DNA from: Calendula officinalis
Lineage: Eukaryota; Streptophyta; Magnoliopsida; Asterales; Asteraceae
Reading direction: 5' to 3'
Assembly (NCBI GenBank): GCA_963853835.1
Contig: OY970820.1
Span: 85,370,909-85,434,908, forward strand
DNA: 64,000 bases
Below, one piece after another: positions 21,470 to 32,561 of the stretch (the first letter of the stretch is position 1; each line of letters starts with the position of its first letter). Under the pieces are notes generated by a model. It did no database searches. It saw nothing but the letters and a program-made list of their open reading frames with translations, and was not told where the DNA came from. A program made the position numbers and the translations under genes.

Positions 21470-22221
21470 CCTCTCCTCGGAGTAGGTCTTAGCAACAAAC
21501 GGGAGTAATCCCGTGAATTCCCTCGACTAATCTTCGACCGTCATATCGCCCTTCTTTAGGGTCACAAACTTCTCATGCATTTTCTCCAAATCCCTTTCGG
21601 GACAAAACTTCTTTCTCAATCTTGCGGTAAACTCCTCCCACGACATTCTCTCTATCACCTCCTTCCCGAGGGTCTCATAGACTATGTCCCACCAAACCAT
21701 AGCATCCTCTTTTAGCAATTGTGACGCGTACGTCACCATATCGGCTTTCTTGCACTTGCTACTTCCGATGACCCGCTCGGTCTCTCGGATCCACCTCATA
21801 GTCACCTTCGGGTCCGAACTACCCATGTATACATTGGCTTACAAGCCATGGAAGTCTTAAAAGAACAACCATCTTTTTCATCGGGCCGTGCCCTAGCATC
21901 ACTACAACCACCCGTGGAGGATTTCTCCACTCGGGTGCCACCACCACCGGTTCTCTCATCCGACTTAGCCTCGGATTCGCGATCTCCTCCCGACCTCTCA
22001 CGGTTTCCAATAATGCGGTGCACCTCATCGGCCACCGTCCTTTTGATTTGATCAATAAAAGTTTGGAGATCCGCCATGGTTACCAGAGTCTTATTAGCTC
22101 CAACCTCCGACTCATCCGCTCGATGCATCGATGGTTGACTTTCTTGTTCAACCCTCTCAACATGATGTATCTCGTCCTCCCGGTTTTCCGGGGCTTTCCC
22201 ACTTCGACGAGTGTTCACCAT
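21470..22221 (-). pseudogene. G2 gag N-terminal and capsid part
   Basis: 22221-21802 starts with MVNTRRSGKAP, a common N-terminus in plant chromovirus Gag, and runs through an acidic linker. 21826-21527 encodes the capsid homology segment with DAMVWWDIV, FTARLRKKFCP and KFVTLKKGDMTVED, typical of the retrotransposon gag family. The two parts are in different frames (indel near 21810-21850) and a stop separates the second from 21469. The start is 225 bp downstream of the PBS on the minus strand. Confidence 0.85.
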
Positions 22222-22456
22222 TTCTTTCGATCGAGACTATACGAAAGACATTAAACATTTAGTACCTCTTGTACAATCCATTAGTCTCATAAGACTCTAT
22301 ATCCACAATCACATCAACTTTCATAGGTCCCCTAGGTTCAACCCTAAACTTAACATAAAGTCTCAATGTCAACCTATCGATCTCAAGGAATCTTACATTC
22401 CTAATGCTACAGTCTAAGACTAGGATGGACATCCAACCTAATTCACTTAAACAGTA

Positions 22457-22468
22457 GCTCTGATACCA
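22457..22468 (-). promoter_or_regulatory. Primer-binding site of G2
   Basis: The minus strand reads TGGTATCAGAGC shortly after the 5' LTR end (22472). It matches the 3' end of plant initiator tRNA-Met. Confidence 0.93.
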
Positions 22469-22471
22469 AGT

Positions 22472-24173
22472 TGTAACACCTCAATTTTTAATACAAAACA
22501 TTTATCCAAAATAAATCATTTTCATAAATAGAAGACCAGTTCCAAAACACGGATTTACAAAAACCTTTGTTATGAAAATCAGAGTATGAGGTTTGGTGTT
22601 ACAAAATATATCAAAACCAAAGTTAAGCATAAATCCGCTCTAATGATCTTCTACTCTAGGCCCCGCATAACCCAAACCATGCGCACCTAAATCCTCGATC
22701 CAGAACCTGAGTACATAGCAAAACAAACAAGGAGTACGTGAGACACAAAAATGTCTCGTGAGCTACATGGGTTTAGACCCCAATAATATCAAGTATCACA
22801 TCGTATATAAATACATATTTATATTTACCAACACTACCTAGTCACTCTATGGTGACTCTATCGGTCCTGCTTTCCTAGCATACATATCTAGTACATAAAC
22901 ATATATGTACTAGAACACAGTCACATCTAATACATAAACATATATGTATTAGAAAACAAGCGAACCTAATACATAAACATATATGCATTAGATTCCTAGA
23001 TCACCTAGTACGCAAACATATGCGAACTAGAAGCACCCATGTGCTTAGTGTACAAACATATGTACACTCGTCTCAGTGACCGGAATCACCCCCGTGTCAC
23101 CACCATCTATCTCTAATCATAACTCTATCAGTTATGCCAGTCAAAGCCTTCGGCTATCACATCAGTCATCAAACAAGTTAGTTAAATATTATCAATAATA
23201 TATACTAACTCAACACATAATAAGTCTAGACAAACATTAAATAGACCGTTCATAAGTAATCAAAATACTTCATATAGCTATGTACTCAGTAAAGTCCACA
23301 CGTACTCACCTTAGCAATAAAATGCTCCAACCGTATTCCTTACGTCAGTTTCCTTGCTTCACAATTCGGTCAACCTTCCAAGACCTCACCAAATGCTTAA
23401 TACAATAATCACAAGATTATCAACATTACATACTACTACTATGGTGTCCATCTATCTCTAGATAACACTTATTAACACATTTCCCCCAATTATGGTGATT
23501 TACCAAACCCTAGGTTTAACCAATCCTTAAGATTCTTACAAATCATAATCATACACTTGTTTCCTTTGATAATATACCATCTATTAAGTGTATACATCAC
23601 TTATATCACCATAACCCATCACCCCTAGAACTAGGGTTTCAAACCCATACATCAAAATACATAGATCTTAAGCTACGAAGATCAAAGAGTGAAGATATAC
23701 CTTTAATCTTCAACTAGGAGTGAAATATACCAAAGATTTGTGAAGGATTCGACCTCAATCAGTCCTCAAGCTCGAAAATCGCCAAAGGAGAAACTAGTGT
23801 TTTGATATGGCATCAAATGAGCCAAAACCCGACTTAACGCTGCTCGACCATAGTTCACGGCGTGAACTTTACTTCGCGTCGCTAACTTTCCCTACTCGCA
23901 AACTTCGCGGTCGCTAACTGGTCGTGAACTACTTCACGCACAAAAGCCCAACCTTCGGTAGACAGTTCCCGATCGGGAACTTCCCTTCGCGGCGTGAACT
24001 CCCAAGTGCAGCAGGGCTGCATTTTTTGGTTGTTGTCTCGACCCGGTTTCGCCCATAACTTTCTCATACGGTGTCCAAATGACACGAAACCAATTCCTAC
24101 GTTCTCTAAACGATTTATCTTATTTATCATAATTTTTATAAATTTATTTATTTACACATTTCGGGTCGTTTCA
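22472..24173 (-). repeat. 5' LTR of G2 (1702 bp)
   Basis: Nearly identical to 16360-18063; transcription would start here on the minus strand. It contains the second hairpin array (22888-23069). The right terminus reads CGTTTCA where the other LTR reads CGTTACA. Confidence 0.95.
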
Positions 24174-24178
24174 GATAT

Positions 24179-25189
24179 GGTGGTTAAGAGATTGATTTTG
24201 AAAGTTTTTTTTTTCCAAATAACTAAAATTTGTTCGTGAAACTTTATTTTAGAGAAGAATTCTTAGAACATAACTCTTACTTGTTAACTCACAAGTTCAA
24301 TTTTTTATTGATTTTAATCAATAACTTTATGATTTAACAAAACTAAAACACTTTATTAAAGTATATATCAAAGTAAATATTAAAATTGTAGACTAACGAA
24401 ACAGTGATTAATAAAATATAATAGTATATAATTTTGGTTGTTTGTCAGCACATGTAAATGTTAGGGGTGTCTTTAAGGTGTGGTAAAGGTGCAGTCGCAC
24501 AGAGCCCTCGTTTTATGGGTGCTCAATTTTTATAAATCTCTTATATATAATCTTAAAATTCTAAGTTAATTTAATAATTTAATAGAAAAAAATAAAAAAA
24601 TTCCAATTTTTTATGTAAATCTTGTATATAGATGGCACATTTTCATCAATTCGCACAGGGACATTAGAATTTCAGAGACGTCCATCCGTTTATATGATAA
24701 AATAGTCCATGTATCCCAAAAAAAAATTGTCACTCATGAGGGAAGCCAGGAATTATGAGGGGACATATACATTAATAGAATCAAAATCAGATCATAACTT
24801 CATTTGTTATGAAGATTCAATGTATCAAACATATTACATGGGTGGTTTCACATTATGATGGTCCTATAATAATTATGCTTACAAAATATGTTAATGAAAT
24901 CTTGACCCATGTCAATAACAAAAAGAAAATAATTAAAGACTAGCTACTCCTAGCTAACATGAATATATAATATCTCATATGGTTATCAGTTTATATTTCG
25001 GTTACTCAAACGTGAATAATAAGAATAAGACGGGGATTAGAAATTAGAGAAACATAATGTCTAAACATGTGGGTTGATGTATTACACTAAAGGAAAGACA
25101 TGAAATCTATGAGATGACTATTGAATTGAGTGAGTCATTGGTTTGATTGATTTTAGTAAAGAATAATTACTAGTATATAAAGAAAACAA
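24179..25189. other. AT-rich intergenic region
   Basis: I see no gene, terminal repeat or tandem array here. It is the target-side flank of G2. Confidence 0.5.
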
Positions 25190-25190
25190 A

Positions 25191-25441
25191 ACACAAGTTC
25201 AACGCAAGGTTGAATCAATTGGTCTAGATCAATTGGCCACCAAAGATAATCTTGAAGTTTTTTTTTAAAGGGTCTTGGGTTCAAACCTTGTTGGAGGTAA
25301 AACTTGGAAATTAAAAGGTGGTGGAGTTTATTCCCAATAGGTAGAGAGTTTGAGGGAAAACATATTGCCCCTTGTGGATGTCACTGTTTATGCTCGAACC
25401 ACTAACCTATTAACTTGCTGTTAAAAAAAACACAAGGTTCA
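25191..25441 (+). mobile_element. tRNA-derived SINE with TSD
   Basis: 25202-25429 begins with a tRNA-like head: an A-box region in TCAATTGGTCTAGATCAATTGG and a B box in GGGTTCAAACCTTG (about 25276). It ends in a short poly(A) (25423-25430). The flanks ACACAAGTTCA (25191-25201) and ACACAAGGTTCA (25430-25441) form an imperfect target-site duplication. A second copy lies at about 27010-27152 on the other strand. Confidence 0.8.
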
Positions 25442-25838
25442 CATTAAGGGGTGAGAATCCGAGTCACATTCGAGTTCATGGATTGACAGGTTATAAATAT
25501 TCAATTTGAAACAGACTATGTACATATTAAATACTAGTATATCAACTTTAAGGTGTTTACTTTTAACATGAATATGTTAGAGGTTTGAACTAGTCAAACA
25601 AGTCACACTTTTAAATATGTATGTAGAACTTATTAAAGTAATTTTTTTTTAAATTTACAATTTTTCAAATACATTTATAAACTACTAAAGTATAAATATA
25701 TATATTTTAGACATATTTTAATAATTAATCGGGTTGGCGAGTCGGTCCCTTTAGATTAACATTAACATGAATCTAAACGTTTAATAAACGGGCAGTTGGG
25801 ATAACTCAGAACTGACCCGATATTTATTTGTCTCAATT
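25442..25838. other. AT-rich intergenic region
   Basis: No gene seen. Confidence 0.5.
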
Positions 25839-26545
25839 TTTTTTTTTGAACGGCTTCGTTATAAAACTAGCAAGAAGCTAGGAAAAAAAAAATACAAAAA
25901 CAGAAAACTTAAACGATAATACAGAAAAGAGATTACAAGCAAGACATAGGGTTAGAGCACCACTCAACCCATTTATTATTCAAAAAACTAGACTTTGCCC
26001 TATTCTTGATCCAAAAGTATGTGATACTTTGCACCTCACTAAAGATTAGCGCCTGACGTCCCCTGGAATTAGAACCCAATATTTTAGCGTTTCTGAACTT
26101 CCAAACACACCACATGAGACATTGAATTGTTGCAGAAAAAGCCTTCCATTTCTTTCCCGAAAGACCGATATCATGACCCCAATTTAGCAAGCTTTTAATA
26201 CTGACAACAACTTGAGGGTTTGCACCCCACCACCTACCGAACTCTGAAATAAGCTGCCTCGTAACAGAGCAGTGAATAAAAAGATGCTCCTGTGACTCAC
26301 TTTCCGAACCACAAAGGAAACAATATGGGGAGACAATAGGGATGTTGCAATGTTGGAGATTTACCTTGGACGGGAGACGAGCATTATATGTCTGCCAAAC
26401 CATTATACCCACCTTAGAAGGAACCCATTTAATCCACGGGAAATCCCCTTTATCCGAGCTCTTCAACAAATGATTATTATCTCTCAACTTAATTATGTTG
26501 TTTATTTTTGTATAGTTTTCAAATGAGGTCATAAATTATCACCCC
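25839..26545 (-). mobile_element. 5'-truncated LINE with RVT zinc-binding domain
   Basis: The minus-strand ORF (26532-25933, 199 aa) is the C-terminus of a plant non-LTR retrotransposon ORF2. It has the FPWIKWVPSKVGIMVWQT block, then a C-x2-C-x7-H-x4-C finger (CFLCGSESESQEHLFIHC, about 26254-26310), as in the RT zinc-binding domain downstream of LINE RT. The ORF is followed by a short 3' UTR and a poly(A) tail, seen as poly(T) at 25839-25849. RT and endonuclease are missing, which is normal for 5'-truncated LINE insertions. A TSD was not identified. Confidence 0.85.
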
Positions 26546-27009
26546 AAGGCCTATAACATCTTGGTTGATTGATATTGTTGGAGGTCGTTTGGTGAGGAAC
26601 TAGATGATGAATTAAAGTATTGCCAAACGTCTATTTAATCTTTAATTGTGATGATTGAATGACTAATGACTACAACTCAGCTTGTCCCCTCTATGTATCC
26701 CACCTAACTTCACTCTTTTAAACAAAATGCTTCCTAACCGCCCGTTTCACCTCACAAACCCAACACCAATCTTTTCATATTGAGGGATTACATTGCATAA
26801 CCTTTTAAATTGTTACATAAGGTTTGATTAAGGGTGTCCCATATTACGTGAGTTTTGAAAACGATCATTTGATAATTATTAAAGTTAATAATTAGTTTAA
26901 ATATCATATGTCATCCATTAATATTTATTTTGAACGGCAAGTTAGTAAGTTAGTGTTTTGACATACGCAGTGACATCCAAACGGGTTAGCATGCATTCCT
27001 CGAAAATCT
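26546..27009. other. Intergenic region
   Basis: No gene seen. Confidence 0.5.
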
Positions 27010-27152
27010 CTCCCTTTTTTGGGGAATAAACCCCACCTTTTTATTAATTTCCTAAGAAATGCCCTCAGCAAGGCTTTAACCCAATACACCATGAAGACAA
27101 ACCCCCAAAGGTAACCCTACTAGCCAATTGATCTAGACCAATTGGTTATGTC
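27010..27152 (-). mobile_element. Second copy of the tRNA-derived SINE family, shortened
   Basis: On the minus strand ACCAATTGGTCTAGATCAATTGG is followed by GGGTTAAAGCCTTG and a GGTGGGGTTTATTCCC block. These are the same three landmarks as the SINE at 25202. Ends are approximate and no TSD was identified. Confidence 0.6.
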
Positions 27153-27157
27153 ATCCA

Positions 27158-27486
27158 TTAGACGGGTGCCAACGGGCACCGCCCTTTGCCGCCGGTTCTC
27201 GCCGGTTTGGTGGTACCGTTGGCACGGCCTCGCCACTTTGCCGCCGGTTTGAGCCACGCCGGTTTGAGGACAAGCGGTGTGTGTGCCGCCGGTTGAATGG
27301 GTGGGTCCAAGGGGGTATTTTGTGTGTGTGTGTTTTGTAATGGTGGGTCCCAAAAAATTAAAGGAAAGTGGTATTGTTGGCATGGGTACGTCAGTTTAGT
27401 GTCGGTTGGAGGGTGAGCTGGCGTGACGCTGATTTGGCAACAACTAATGGCCGTATCAGTTTGCCAAACCATTGGGAGCGGTGTTA
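27158..27486. mobile_element. Harbinger-type MITE, apparently complete
   Basis: 27161-27483 is flanked by TTA on both sides (27158-27160, 27484-27486), matching the 3-bp TTA/TAA duplication of PIF/Harbinger elements. The right half is shared with 8804-9042. GCCGGTTTGAG and GTGGGACC-type motifs are also found at 34790-34845 near a Harbinger ORF. Terminal inverted repeats are only partial (GCACCGCCC versus CACCGCTCCC). It does not code for protein; the minus-strand ORFs are repeat composition. Confidence 0.6.
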
Positions 27487-28050
27487 ATGATAGCTAAAAA
27501 GTGCTCACTTTTATTGCAATAGATTGATATAATTGTCTATTAATTGTTTTCGTCTCTACAAGATTGTTGGACTAAACAAATTTTACAATTTACTAGAATG
27601 TTGGGGACTAAAATAGTACATGGGGTATATATATTGTTAAAGTTAACTCATTGTCAGTACTTTTACAAAGTTAACGCTCTAGCATCTTATTATATTTTTT
27701 TATATTGTTTTGGAACTCTTATGGTGATAACATTGCTGAACTATTTTTTTTTAGAGTTCCCTCTTTATTATTTGAATAAAAACAAAACTCGTTGTCATTA
27801 AGACTTGTAATCACATTTTGAATCATCCAATATACAAGCACTTTCTCTCCCTACACTAATCCATCTATGTCTCTCTAATATCTATCATAATTGTTCCAAT
27901 TACATCATGATTAAACAGACATTACATTCAGAAAGATAGAAGATAACAATATCACATCAGACAACGAAGTGATTGTTCGTTTTCATATTTGATGTAATTA
28001 TCAAACACTAGTTACATGTCAAATTTATGCCACATTCATAATTAAATATA
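27487..28050. other. AT-rich intergenic region
   Basis: No supported gene. An 85-codon ORF (27544-27801) lacks recognisable features. Confidence 0.5.
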
Positions 28051-28055
28051 ATAAT

Positions 28056-28542
28056 GGTTAGGATATAAATATTCTAATACTGATGCTGCAGTTAGTACTG
28101 ATGAAGAATTAATGGTGATATACAAGTTAGTACTGATGGGGCAGAAAAGCAAATTACTACTGGACTTGGACTTACTACTGAGGATGTTGTTTACTACTGA
28201 TGTCGATAAAAGGAACCAATCGTATCCGAGATTCTAGTAGAATTAGTTATAGAATGTATATCTCTTTGTAATTCGATTGTAATCTATTCCTAAAATAATT
28301 AGGTTAAAGTTTTAGGCTTCAAGGATTATTATATATAGTTCCTTATGATAGTAAACATACGTGTATTGATCGATCAAATTAATACATTGAAGCTTTTTGT
28401 GATAAACTGTGTTCTTATTTATTCTTATTCGATTTACAGTTTACATAGTTCTTATTCAATGAACATAGTGTTAATCCGCTGTAACTTCTATTGTTGAGTA
28501 GATCAGTGATTCAATAACTTGTTTGGTTATTCGATCCTGACA
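28056..28542 (+). repeat. 5' LTR of C2
   Basis: It pairs with 32074-32561. The first bases read GGTTAGG instead of TGTTGAG, so the terminal T is mutated. U3 contains repeated TACTACTGA/TAGTACTGATG motifs (about 28080-28205). A TATATATAG box near 28330 is flanked by AAGGA (28321-28325) and TCCTT (28340-28344). It ends CCTGACA. Confidence 0.93.
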
Positions 28543-28544
28543 AG

Positions 28545-28556
28545 TGGTATCAGAGC
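28545..28556 (+). promoter_or_regulatory. Primer-binding site of C2
   Basis: TGGTATCAGAGC, two bases after the LTR end; complementary to the 3' end of initiator tRNA-Met. Confidence 0.93.
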
Positions 28557-28617
28557 TTGAGGTTCTGGATCTACGAATTAAGAACAATCAAAAAGTCTCT
28601 TAACAAAATTGTTAATC

Positions 28618-28926
28618 ATGACTGATAACAATGAAAGCACTCAGGCTAACAAGATTCCAATTCTCACTCCCAACAACTTTGGGATGTGAAAAAACAAAAT
28701 TAAGCAATACATGCTTATTACTGATTATTCCATGTGGGAAGTTGTGATTGAAGGCAACAAATCCATCAGACAACATCTACAACTGAATGATGAAACAGGT
28801 ATGTTCTCTCTTCCTAAGGAGATTCTTGCTGAAAATCTTAAAAACATGGGGTATGAAGGAAGACTTGATATAGTCACTTTTCAAAAATGTCTTCTTTCAC
28901 CCCAATGGAAATTGTATCTCACCTAA
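28618..28926 (+). pseudogene. C2 Gag N-terminal fragment
   Basis: The frame opens at ATG 28618 with an N-terminus ending in the ILTPNNFGM block. It meets a TGA at 28687-28689 where Trp is expected, then continues in frame with YMLITDYSMWEVVIEG, the common Copia Gag motif (FLxxxDxxLWxVI). It stops at 28926. No zinc knuckle is present, so most of Gag is missing. Confidence 0.75.
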
Positions 28927-29057
28927 AAAGAGTACATGGAATGAGTTCAACAAATCAATAGCATCTGCTGTTGTTTGTCTGTGCACAGACAGGTATTCAA
29001 TTTTTCTAATATGATTTTTGAAGGAATGCTTGCAAACATATCATCTTCAAATTTTTA

Positions 29058-29612
29058 ATGTATCTAAGATTCCTTGCACACATTTTAAACTGTGAAATTC
29101 AAAATATTTCAAGTTCAAAGAACATTTTTCCTACACTTGAATTAAATAGAAAGGTGTACTCAAATATGAGAAAACAATTTAAATTTTCTGGCAAAGTTAC
29201 TCCATTGTTCCCAAACATGATCTATGATCAACCACCTACTGGAGAAGGTTCAAGCCACCCCATTGAACCCCAACCCACTCCATCACTCAAAACAGCCCAA
29301 ACACAATCCCATGAGTCCACTCAATCACCCACACAAACAAATGTCCTGAATGTGTCCCAGGTGAATGTAGATAAACCTCAGAGTGCTACTCTTCACTCTG
29401 AGGTAGACCAACCTATAGCCAAACAAATTTCTAAAATCTATAAAAGGAAGATAACTTCCTCAAAGGACACCAGGGGACCCACCGAGTCACACCCCGGGCT
29501 CAAAGAGTTGTCCTCCAAGGAGGAGAGAGGGCATGAGGAAAGGGCTCTCACTACTGATGCACCAAAGGCTGGTGCACAAGCTAGTGAGAACATCATTAGG
29601 ACCCTGACCTAG
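29058..29612 (+). CDS. C2 accessory ORF A, function unknown
   Basis: 184 codons. The N-terminal 60 residues (MYLRFLAHIL..., then a VYSNMRKQFKFSGKVTPLF block) resemble a segment often predicted downstream of RT in Asteraceae Copia polyproteins; this is my recollection and should be searched. The rest is P/S/T/Q-rich and probably disordered. No membrane segment. It lies in the space usually taken by pol. Confidence 0.45.
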   Translation: MYLRFLAHILNCEIQNISSSKNIFPTLELNRKVYSNMRKQFKFSGKVTPLFPNMIYDQPPTGEGSSHPIEPQPTPSLKTAQTQSHESTQSPTQTNVLNVSQVNVDKPQSATLHSEVDQPIAKQISKIYKRKITSSKDTRGPTESHPGLKELSSKEERGHEERALTTDAPKAGAQASENIIRTLT

Positions 29613-30252
29613 GCAACTTTAAGTGATGACTCAACATTTGAGGCAGCATTTAAAGGACCCCGGTGCCAAGAAACCACAAGGGGAGGTAGTTCTGCTTCTT
29701 CTAGGAAGAAGAGAGTATCTAAACAACCCAATGAATCACCAAGCAGTGATGAGGGTAAATGAAAATTCCTGAATTGATGGAAAGGATGGAAAACCTTAAA
29801 GCCAATGTACCAAACAAGCCCGATGATCCACCTAGAAGGAGTGAGGGCAGTATTGAACAAACCAAATTGACGGATAGGAAGGAAAACCTTGAAAGCACTG
29901 TACAACATTGCCTAGAATTATTAAACAATCAAGGAAAGACCAGAGCTACATGAAGCACTATATCAATGCATTGAACAGAAGGCAGAAGAGGTTCAATTAT
30001 AGGCTTCAAAGGCAATCAAATATAATTAGAAAGTTACAGAAGAAGATTGCTGATAGTGAGGCTCAACAATTTGAGATCACTAAGGGGGAGAAGGATCACA
30101 TACAGGGTATGATTGATCATTCCATTGCAGCAACAACAGCCTCCCTCCTAAACCTTAGAGAAGCTCATGGTGAAACATGTCAAAGTTTTGGTGAAGACCT
30201 GAATAGAGGAGTCAGAAGTATGGATGAAGATGTATTTATGTCTGCACAATAA
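29613..30252 (+). pseudogene. C2 accessory coding remnant with coiled-coil character
   Basis: The overlapping frames 29759-29953 and 29908-30252 encode charged, K/E/Q-rich helices, suggesting a coiled-coil region interrupted by a frameshift near 29910-29950. Stops at 29610 and 29758 separate it from ORF A. It is probably part of one ancestral accessory protein running from 29058 to about 31386. Confidence 0.4.
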
Positions 30253-30660
30253 TCACCAGCAGCAGAGCAAATACCTTCTCCAGTTACTACTGAAGTCATG
30301 GGTACTACTGATCCCATGGACACTACTGAGGCTATTGAACAAACAGAGGTTGTTACTACTGATCCAATTGAAGAAGAAACAACATCAGTAGTAAATATTC
30401 CAACAACAGAAACAAACATTCCAGTTACTACTGATACCCTAGCAGTAGTAATTACAACAACAACCTCTCCAGTAGTAGACTCCTCACAACAACTGGTAAT
30501 ACATAAAACAGCTACAATACCAGTAGAAACCACCTTGGTTACTACTGAATCAGATGAAGAAATACCAGATCTTGTTGAACCAGCTGTGATCATCCCAAGG
30601 CCTCCAACTCCAGAATTACAACCACTTATCATCCCAGATATTGATGATAATGTGAACTAG
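30253..30660 (+). CDS. C2 Thr/Val-rich accessory segment
   Basis: The reading frame (open from about 30253, ATG at 30298) is dominated by T, V, P, I and E, with repeated TTD/TTE units (VTTDP, TTDT, VTTE). The DNA repeats ACTACTGA at least six times between 30280 and 30550. Probably disordered; no known domain. It ends with an acidic IPDIDDN motif. Confidence 0.45.
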   Translation, partial: SPAAEQIPSPVTTEVMGTTDPMDTTEAIEQTEVVTTDPIEEETTSVVNIPTTETNIPVTTDTLAVVITTTTSPVVDSSQQLVIHKTATIPVETTLVTTESDEEIPDLVEPAVIIPRPPTPELQPLIIPDIDDNVN

Positions 30661-30762
30661 GATGAAGTTGATGAATGTGCTTTACCTCCTAACCATAAAA
30701 TATTAACAAAGGATAAAGTACATACTTTTTCTCCATCAATCACAATAAATCCAGTTGTTGAT

Positions 30763-31386
30763 ATGAAATATACTCCACCTTTAATATGTGTTGGTAAAGG
30801 AAAAGAAAATTTTGATGACGATTACCCACACAGAGCTCTAGGTCACTTTATGGTGAACAAAATAAATTTGGTTAGACCTTTGAAGAGAGATGTCTGGAAG
30901 GTGAAAAGAATTAGATATCAAAGGAAGTGTGCTAAGACTCAAGCTCTTGAAGATAAAAGAAAGGCTAAAGAAGAAAAGATGAAAAATGCAGTCATTCAAG
31001 AGATTGAAGAGTTTTTAGAAGAAGATCAACAAGAAGAACTGAGTAAAATAAAACAAATTGAAAAAGAAAGTATAGATCATCTTGAAGCACAAGTGAAAGA
31101 ATGCAAACAACTGAAAGAAGATATGCCTGAACAATTTGCAGAGAAGAAAAATGATATGATCTCATACCTAAAATCTCGAGGTCACAATGCAAAATCCTTT
31201 GGAAGAATGAAATTAATAACCATCATTGAAAGGTACTGCATTGAGAAAAAGAAAGAACTTGCTGAACCAGAAGTAGAAGAAGACAAATTAACAAACTTGG
31301 TAGAAATTGATCCTAAATTAGTGATGACTAGAATTCCAAAGACTGGTGAATCATCAACCATAACTGCCAAAAAAAGGAAAGCATAG
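30763..31386 (+). CDS. C2 accessory ORF B, coiled-coil with basic motif
   Basis: 207 codons, strongly charged. Residues about 45-140 are K/E-rich with heptad-like spacing. Residues about 125-165 read as a SAP-like or helical segment (DMISYLKSRGHNAKSFGRMK). The C-terminus ends in KKRKA, a possible nuclear signal. I do not recognise the family. A stop at 31384-31386 separates it from the next ORF, though the frames may once have been continuous. Confidence 0.45.
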   Translation: MKYTPPLICVGKGKENFDDDYPHRALGHFMVNKINLVRPLKRDVWKVKRIRYQRKCAKTQALEDKRKAKEEKMKNAVIQEIEEFLEEDQQEELSKIKQIEKESIDHLEAQVKECKQLKEDMPEQFAEKKNDMISYLKSRGHNAKSFGRMKLITIIERYCIEKKKELAEPEVEEDKLTNLVEIDPKLVMTRIPKTGESSTITAKKRKA

Positions 31387-31487
31387 AAGCAGAACAAGAA
31401 GCAAGGAAGAAAACTAAACAAGACTCCCAAATACTTGATCTTCCAATAGCTCCTCTACAAGACAATCCCATTATTAACTGGAGAGTT

Positions 31488-32051
31488 GTGAATGATATGA
31501 TAGAAGTAATTAGAGAAGATAAATCAACTCAAACGTTCAGTGCTTGGAAACCAATGGTTATGTCATTAACAAGAAGTGATATAATTAAAGTCTTAATTAT
31601 TGGTAAGCCAAGAATGTCAAAGAAGTCTTGGAGAAACTCAGGTGCTGGATACTTAACTGAAATGATAGATGCTGCTTTTTATCCAGATGATTATCCTGAG
31701 AAATTCACTAATAAAGAAATTTTTTATGCTTGGAATGTGCTACCAACAGTCAATATGTACTTCTTTGAAAGAGTCGGTAAGAAATGTGAATTGTTTCTAT
31801 TTGAAAGAGAATATCCACATTCTGAAGAAACAATGTATCAAATCACTATCTGTTCCTTCATGAGACCTCATGATGTTGCTATGTTTGCTGAAAAGTTGAA
31901 TTACTTTGTGAAGAGAAACAACAAATATATTATTGCACAAAGGAAACAGAGAAATCAACAGACAATTGAAGGTGATAAAAGAAGAGCCAAACAGTTGGAA
32001 GAGAAAAAGAAGAAGATGAAGAGGAAAAGAAACTTGATTAATTCAAAGTGA
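31488..32051 (+). CDS. C2 accessory ORF C, directly before the PPT
   Basis: 187 codons in the same slot as the ORF at 124-702 of C1a, ending 12 bp before the PPT. It has a globular-looking middle and a very basic C-terminus (about residues 145-187) rich in K, R and Q. No signal peptide, transmembrane segment or known domain is evident. Function unknown; nucleic-acid binding by the basic tail is only inference. Confidence 0.45.
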   Translation: MNDMIEVIREDKSTQTFSAWKPMVMSLTRSDIIKVLIIGKPRMSKKSWRNSGAGYLTEMIDAAFYPDDYPEKFTNKEIFYAWNVLPTVNMYFFERVGKKCELFLFEREYPHSEETMYQITICSFMRPHDVAMFAEKLNYFVKRNNKYIIAQRKQRNQQTIEGDKRRAKQLEEKKKKMKRKRNLINSK

Positions 32052-32073
32052 ATTAATAAGTTTAGGGGGAGAT

Positions 32074-32561
32074 TGTTGAGATATACATATTCTAATACTG
32101 ATGCTGCAGTTAGTAATGATGAAGAATTAATGGTGATATACAAGTTAGTACTGATGGGGCAGAAAAGCAAATTACTACTGGACTTGGACTTACTACTGAT
32201 AATGTTGTTTACTATTGATGTCGATAAAAAGAACAGATCGTATCCGAGATTCTAGTAGAATTAGTTATAGAATGTATATCTCTTTGTAATTCGATTGTAA
32301 TCTATTCCTAGAATAACTAGGTTAAAGTTTTAGGTTTCAAGGACTATTATATATAGTTCCTTATGAATTGTAAACATACGTGTATTGATCGATCAAATTA
32401 ATACATTGAAGCTTTTTGTGATAAACTGTGTTCTTATTTATTCTTATTCGATTTACAGTTTACATAGTTTTTATTCAATCAACATAGTGTTAATCCGCTG
32501 TAACTTCTATTGTTGAGTAGATCTGTGATTCAATAACTTGTTTGGTTATTTGATCCTGACA
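32074..32561 (+). repeat. 3' LTR of C2
   Basis: Starts TGTTGAG after the PPT and ends CCTGACA before TSD ATAAT. It differs from the 5' LTR by scattered substitutions. Confidence 0.95.

Larger units (their letters stand above)
16355..24178 (-). mobile_element. Complete non-autonomous Ty3/Gypsy element (G2), chromovirus-like
   Basis: 16360-24173 is flanked by a perfect 5-bp TSD, GATAT (16355-16359 and 24174-24178). The LTRs are about 1.7 kb and nearly identical. On the minus strand the order is 5' LTR (24173-22472), PBS for tRNA-Met (TGGTATCAGAGC), gag, a damaged protease, about 2.5 kb without polymerase, a PPT (AAGGGGTAGATAG near 18064-18080) and 3' LTR. Minus-strand LTR starts TGAAACGACCCG or TGTAACGACCCG, with internal zinc knuckles; this resembles Del/Tekay chromoviruses. 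RT, RNase H and integrase are absent, so mobilisation must have been in trans. Confidence 0.9.
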
